Below are positions 62,297 through 64,000 of a stretch of DNA of 64,000 nt, one piece after another (position 1 is the stretch's first letter; each line of letters starts with the position of its first letter). Under the pieces are notes generated by a model. That model saw only the letters and a program-made list of their open reading frames with translations, did no database searches and was not told the origin of the DNA. Made by a program: the position numbers and the translations under genes. The DNA is taken from positions 24,668 to 88,667 of the forward strand of contig NZ_CABVHY010000031.1 of assembly GCF_902497875.1 (NCBI RefSeq), given 5' to 3'. The stretch comes from Pseudomonas fluorescens (GTDB taxonomy: Bacteria; Pseudomonadota; Gammaproteobacteria; Pseudomonadales; Pseudomonadaceae).

Positions 62297-63607
62297 ATGC
62301 AACCGGAAAGCTTTACCGGGCAGGCGTCGTTGGTGACGCCGAGCCGCAAGCGTTTTTTCATCATGCTGCTGTTGTTCATCACCGTGGTAATCAACTATCT
62401 GGACCGCAGCAACCTGTCGATTGCCGCCCCGGCACTGACCAGCGATTTGGGTATCGATCCGATTCATGTCGGGCTGATCTTCTCCGCGTTCGGCTGGACC
62501 TACGCGGCGATGCAGATCCCCGGTGGCTGGCTGGTGGATCGGGTGCCGCCACGCATCCTCTACAGCGTGGCCTTGCTGTTGTGGTCGGTGGCCACAGTGA
62601 TGCTTGGCTTCGCCGCGAGCTTCATCGCGTTGTTTGTACTGCGCATGGCCGTGGGCGCGCTGGAGGCCCCGGCCTATCCGATCAACAGCCGTGTGGTGAC
62701 CACCTGGTTTCCCGAGCGTGAACGCGCAACCGCCATCGGCTTCTACACCTCCGGGCAATTCGTCGGGCTGGCGTTCCTCACCCTGGTGCTGGCCTGGCTG
62801 CAACATCATTATGGCTGGCAAATGGTGTTCGTCAGCACCGGTGCGGTGGGGATTATCTGGGCGCTGATCTGGTACGCGGTGTATCGCGAGCCACGGGATT
62901 TCAAGGGCGCCAACCAGGCCGAAATCGACCTGATCAGCGAAGGCGGCGGGCTGGTGGATATCCAGGCCGAGACCGCCAAACGCAAGGCTCCGTTCAGCTG
63001 GACCGACCTCGGCATTGTGTTGAGCAAGCGCAAGTTGTGGGGTATCTATCTGGGGCAGTTCTGCCTTAACTCGACGTTGTGGTTCTTCCTGACCTGGTTC
63101 CCGACCTATCTGGTGAAGTACCGTGGCATGGACTTCATCAAGTCCGGGCTGCTGGCGTCGCTGCCATTCCTCGCGGCTTTCGTCGGGGTGCTCTGCTCGG
63201 GGTTCTTCTCCGACTGGCTGATCCGCCGCGGCGCGACCGTCGGCTTTGCCCGCAAGCTGCCGATCATAGGCGGGCTGCTGATATCCACCTCGATCATCGG
63301 CGCCAACTTTGTCGAATCGACGCCGCTGGTGATTGCCTTCCTGGCGCTGGCGTTTTTCGGCAACGGCCTGGCGTCGATCACCTGGTCGCTGGTCTCGACC
63401 CTGGCGCCTGCACGCTTGTTGGGGCTGACCGGTGGTGTGTTCAACTTCATCGGCAACCTGTCGGCGATCACCACGCCGATCGTCATCGGCTTTCTCGCCA
63501 GCGGTAACTCATTCGCCCCGGCGATCACCTACATCGCCGTGCTGGCACTGATCGGTGCATTGTCTTATGTGCTGCTGGTGGGCAAAGTGGAGCGCATCAA
63601 ACTCTAG
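62297..63607 (+). CDS. MFS D-galactonate transporter (DgoT-like)
   Basis: 436 residues, twelve helices, of the anion:cation symporter family. INYLDRSNLSIAAPALTSDL near the N-terminus and the VDRVPPRIL motif after TM2 are family hallmarks. Its place after dgoD makes D-galactonate the expected substrate. Confidence 0.9.
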   Translation: MQPESFTGQASLVTPSRKRFFIMLLLFITVVINYLDRSNLSIAAPALTSDLGIDPIHVGLIFSAFGWTYAAMQIPGGWLVDRVPPRILYSVALLLWSVATVMLGFAASFIALFVLRMAVGALEAPAYPINSRVVTTWFPERERATAIGFYTSGQFVGLAFLTLVLAWLQHHYGWQMVFVSTGAVGIIWALIWYAVYREPRDFKGANQAEIDLISEGGGLVDIQAETAKRKAPFSWTDLGIVLSKRKLWGIYLGQFCLNSTLWFFLTWFPTYLVKYRGMDFIKSGLLASLPFLAAFVGVLCSGFFSDWLIRRGATVGFARKLPIIGGLLISTSIIGANFVESTPLVIAFLALAFFGNGLASITWSLVSTLAPARLLGLTGGVFNFIGNLSAITTPIVIGFLASGNSFAPAITYIAVLALIGALSYVLLVGKVERIKL

Positions 63608-63669
63608 TAAGCGTTAGTGCGGGCGACCATAATGCCGCCCGTTCTCTCGCTCATTGTTGAAGGCCGGAT

Positions 63670-64000
63670 ATGCAGGAAGACGCCGCAAAAAACGCCAAGG
63701 AAATCGCGCCGACCGGCACCCAGACGCTGCTGCGTGGCCTGGGTGTGGTTCAGGCCGTGGCCAGTGGCGCTCGCGATCTGAAGGAAATTGCCCGGCTGAT
63801 CGGTACCACCCGCAGCACCACTCACAGGCTGGCCAGTTGTCTGGTGGACGAGCGTTATTTGCGGGTAGTACCGCAAATCGGTTATCTGCTCGGGCCAAAG
63901 CTGATCGAACTGGGTTTCCAGGCCCGCGAAGAGTTGCCGTTGGTGACCCTGGCCGGGCCGTTTCTGGATGAGCTGTCGGCGTTGACCGGCGACACCATTC
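63670..64000 (+). CDS. IclR-family regulator (3' end cut by window)
   Basis: 110 residues are visible. The winged helix (GLGVVQAVASGARDLKEIAR and LIGTTRSTTHRLASCLVDER) is followed by the start of the effector domain (YLLGPKLIELG). It is likely the regulator of the dgo genes; the binding dyad at 59155-59171 is a candidate operator. Confidence 0.88.
   Translation, partial: MQEDAAKNAKEIAPTGTQTLLRGLGVVQAVASGARDLKEIARLIGTTRSTTHRLASCLVDERYLRVVPQIGYLLGPKLIELGFQAREELPLVTLAGPFLDELSALTGDTI

Overview
The window reads as chromosomal DNA of a fluorescent Pseudomonas (P. fluorescens/putida-type gammaproteobacterium). Evidence: a typical OprI lipoprotein; gene orders that match those I remember from Pseudomonas (erfK-tesA-ybbAP; fadE-GST-ABC-2 exporter; comEC-exbBD-lpxK-kdsB-ptpA-murB-rne-rluC-sppA-maf-yceD-rpmF-plsX-fabDG-acpP-fabF-pabC-mltG-tmk-holB-pilZ-tatD); high GC; and several paired REP-type palindromes of the kind that litter intergenic DNA in this group. 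No prophage, integrase, complete IS or CRISPR array was seen.

Layout. 1-5.3 kb: cell-envelope genes (YbbP/YbbA ABC pair, TesA esterase, an L,D-transpeptidase, OprI). 5.3-9.7 kb: a small acetyltransferase, an HBM-type chemoreceptor and an uncharacterised membrane protein. 10.0-10.5 kb: duplicated tRNA-Glu/tRNA-Gly pairs behind a strong promoter. 10.6-17 kb: an accessory stretch directly beside the tRNAs. It has a divergent LysR regulator and a compact operon of an EgtD-like methyltransferase, a 2-oxoglutarate/Fe(II) oxygenase and an EamA exporter, followed by a LysE exporter, the stump of a second 2OG oxygenase, an AlaX-type editing protein and another LysR regulator. 17-23.5 kb: FadE, a transglutaminase-like protein, a GST and a YadG/YadH-type ABC exporter. 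23.5-49.5 kb: the long conserved housekeeping block for DNA uptake, lipid A/KDO, peptidoglycan, RNase E, ribosome/tRNA maintenance and fatty-acid synthesis, with cell division and DNA replication genes. 49.7-58.5 kb: assorted metabolism and regulation, including a MoaA-like radical SAM protein preceded by a 221-bp element with long terminal inverted repeats. 54.6-64 kb: sugar-acid catabolism (SMP-30 lactonase, a wrecked PfkB kinase, and the D-galactonate set dgoK-dgoA-dgoD-transporter-IclR).

How the genes work together. The fab block makes acyl-ACP (PlsX, FabD, FabG, AcpP, FabF) beside lipid A (LpxK, KdsB) and peptidoglycan (MurB, MltG) genes, so envelope synthesis is concentrated here. The dgo genes form a complete route: uptake of D-galactonate, dehydration by DgoD, phosphorylation by DgoK and cleavage by DgoA to pyruvate and glyceraldehyde 3-phosphate. 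An IclR protein is the likely switch, and CA-motif sites over two ribosome-binding regions suggest Crc/Hfq catabolite repression.

Most unusual items: the LysR/methyltransferase/2OG-oxygenase/EamA cassette next to the tRNAs, which looks like a small-molecule make-and-export unit of unknown product; the terminal-inverted-repeat element in front of moaA; an internally deleted PfkB kinase that still carries a control region shared with dgoK; a consensus promoter so close to yceD that its mRNA should be almost leaderless; a perfect 16-bp palindrome upstream of fabD; and two convergent genes whose stop codons both lie inside one palindromic hairpin. All identifications are by eye from sequence motifs and remembered family features; no database search was run.
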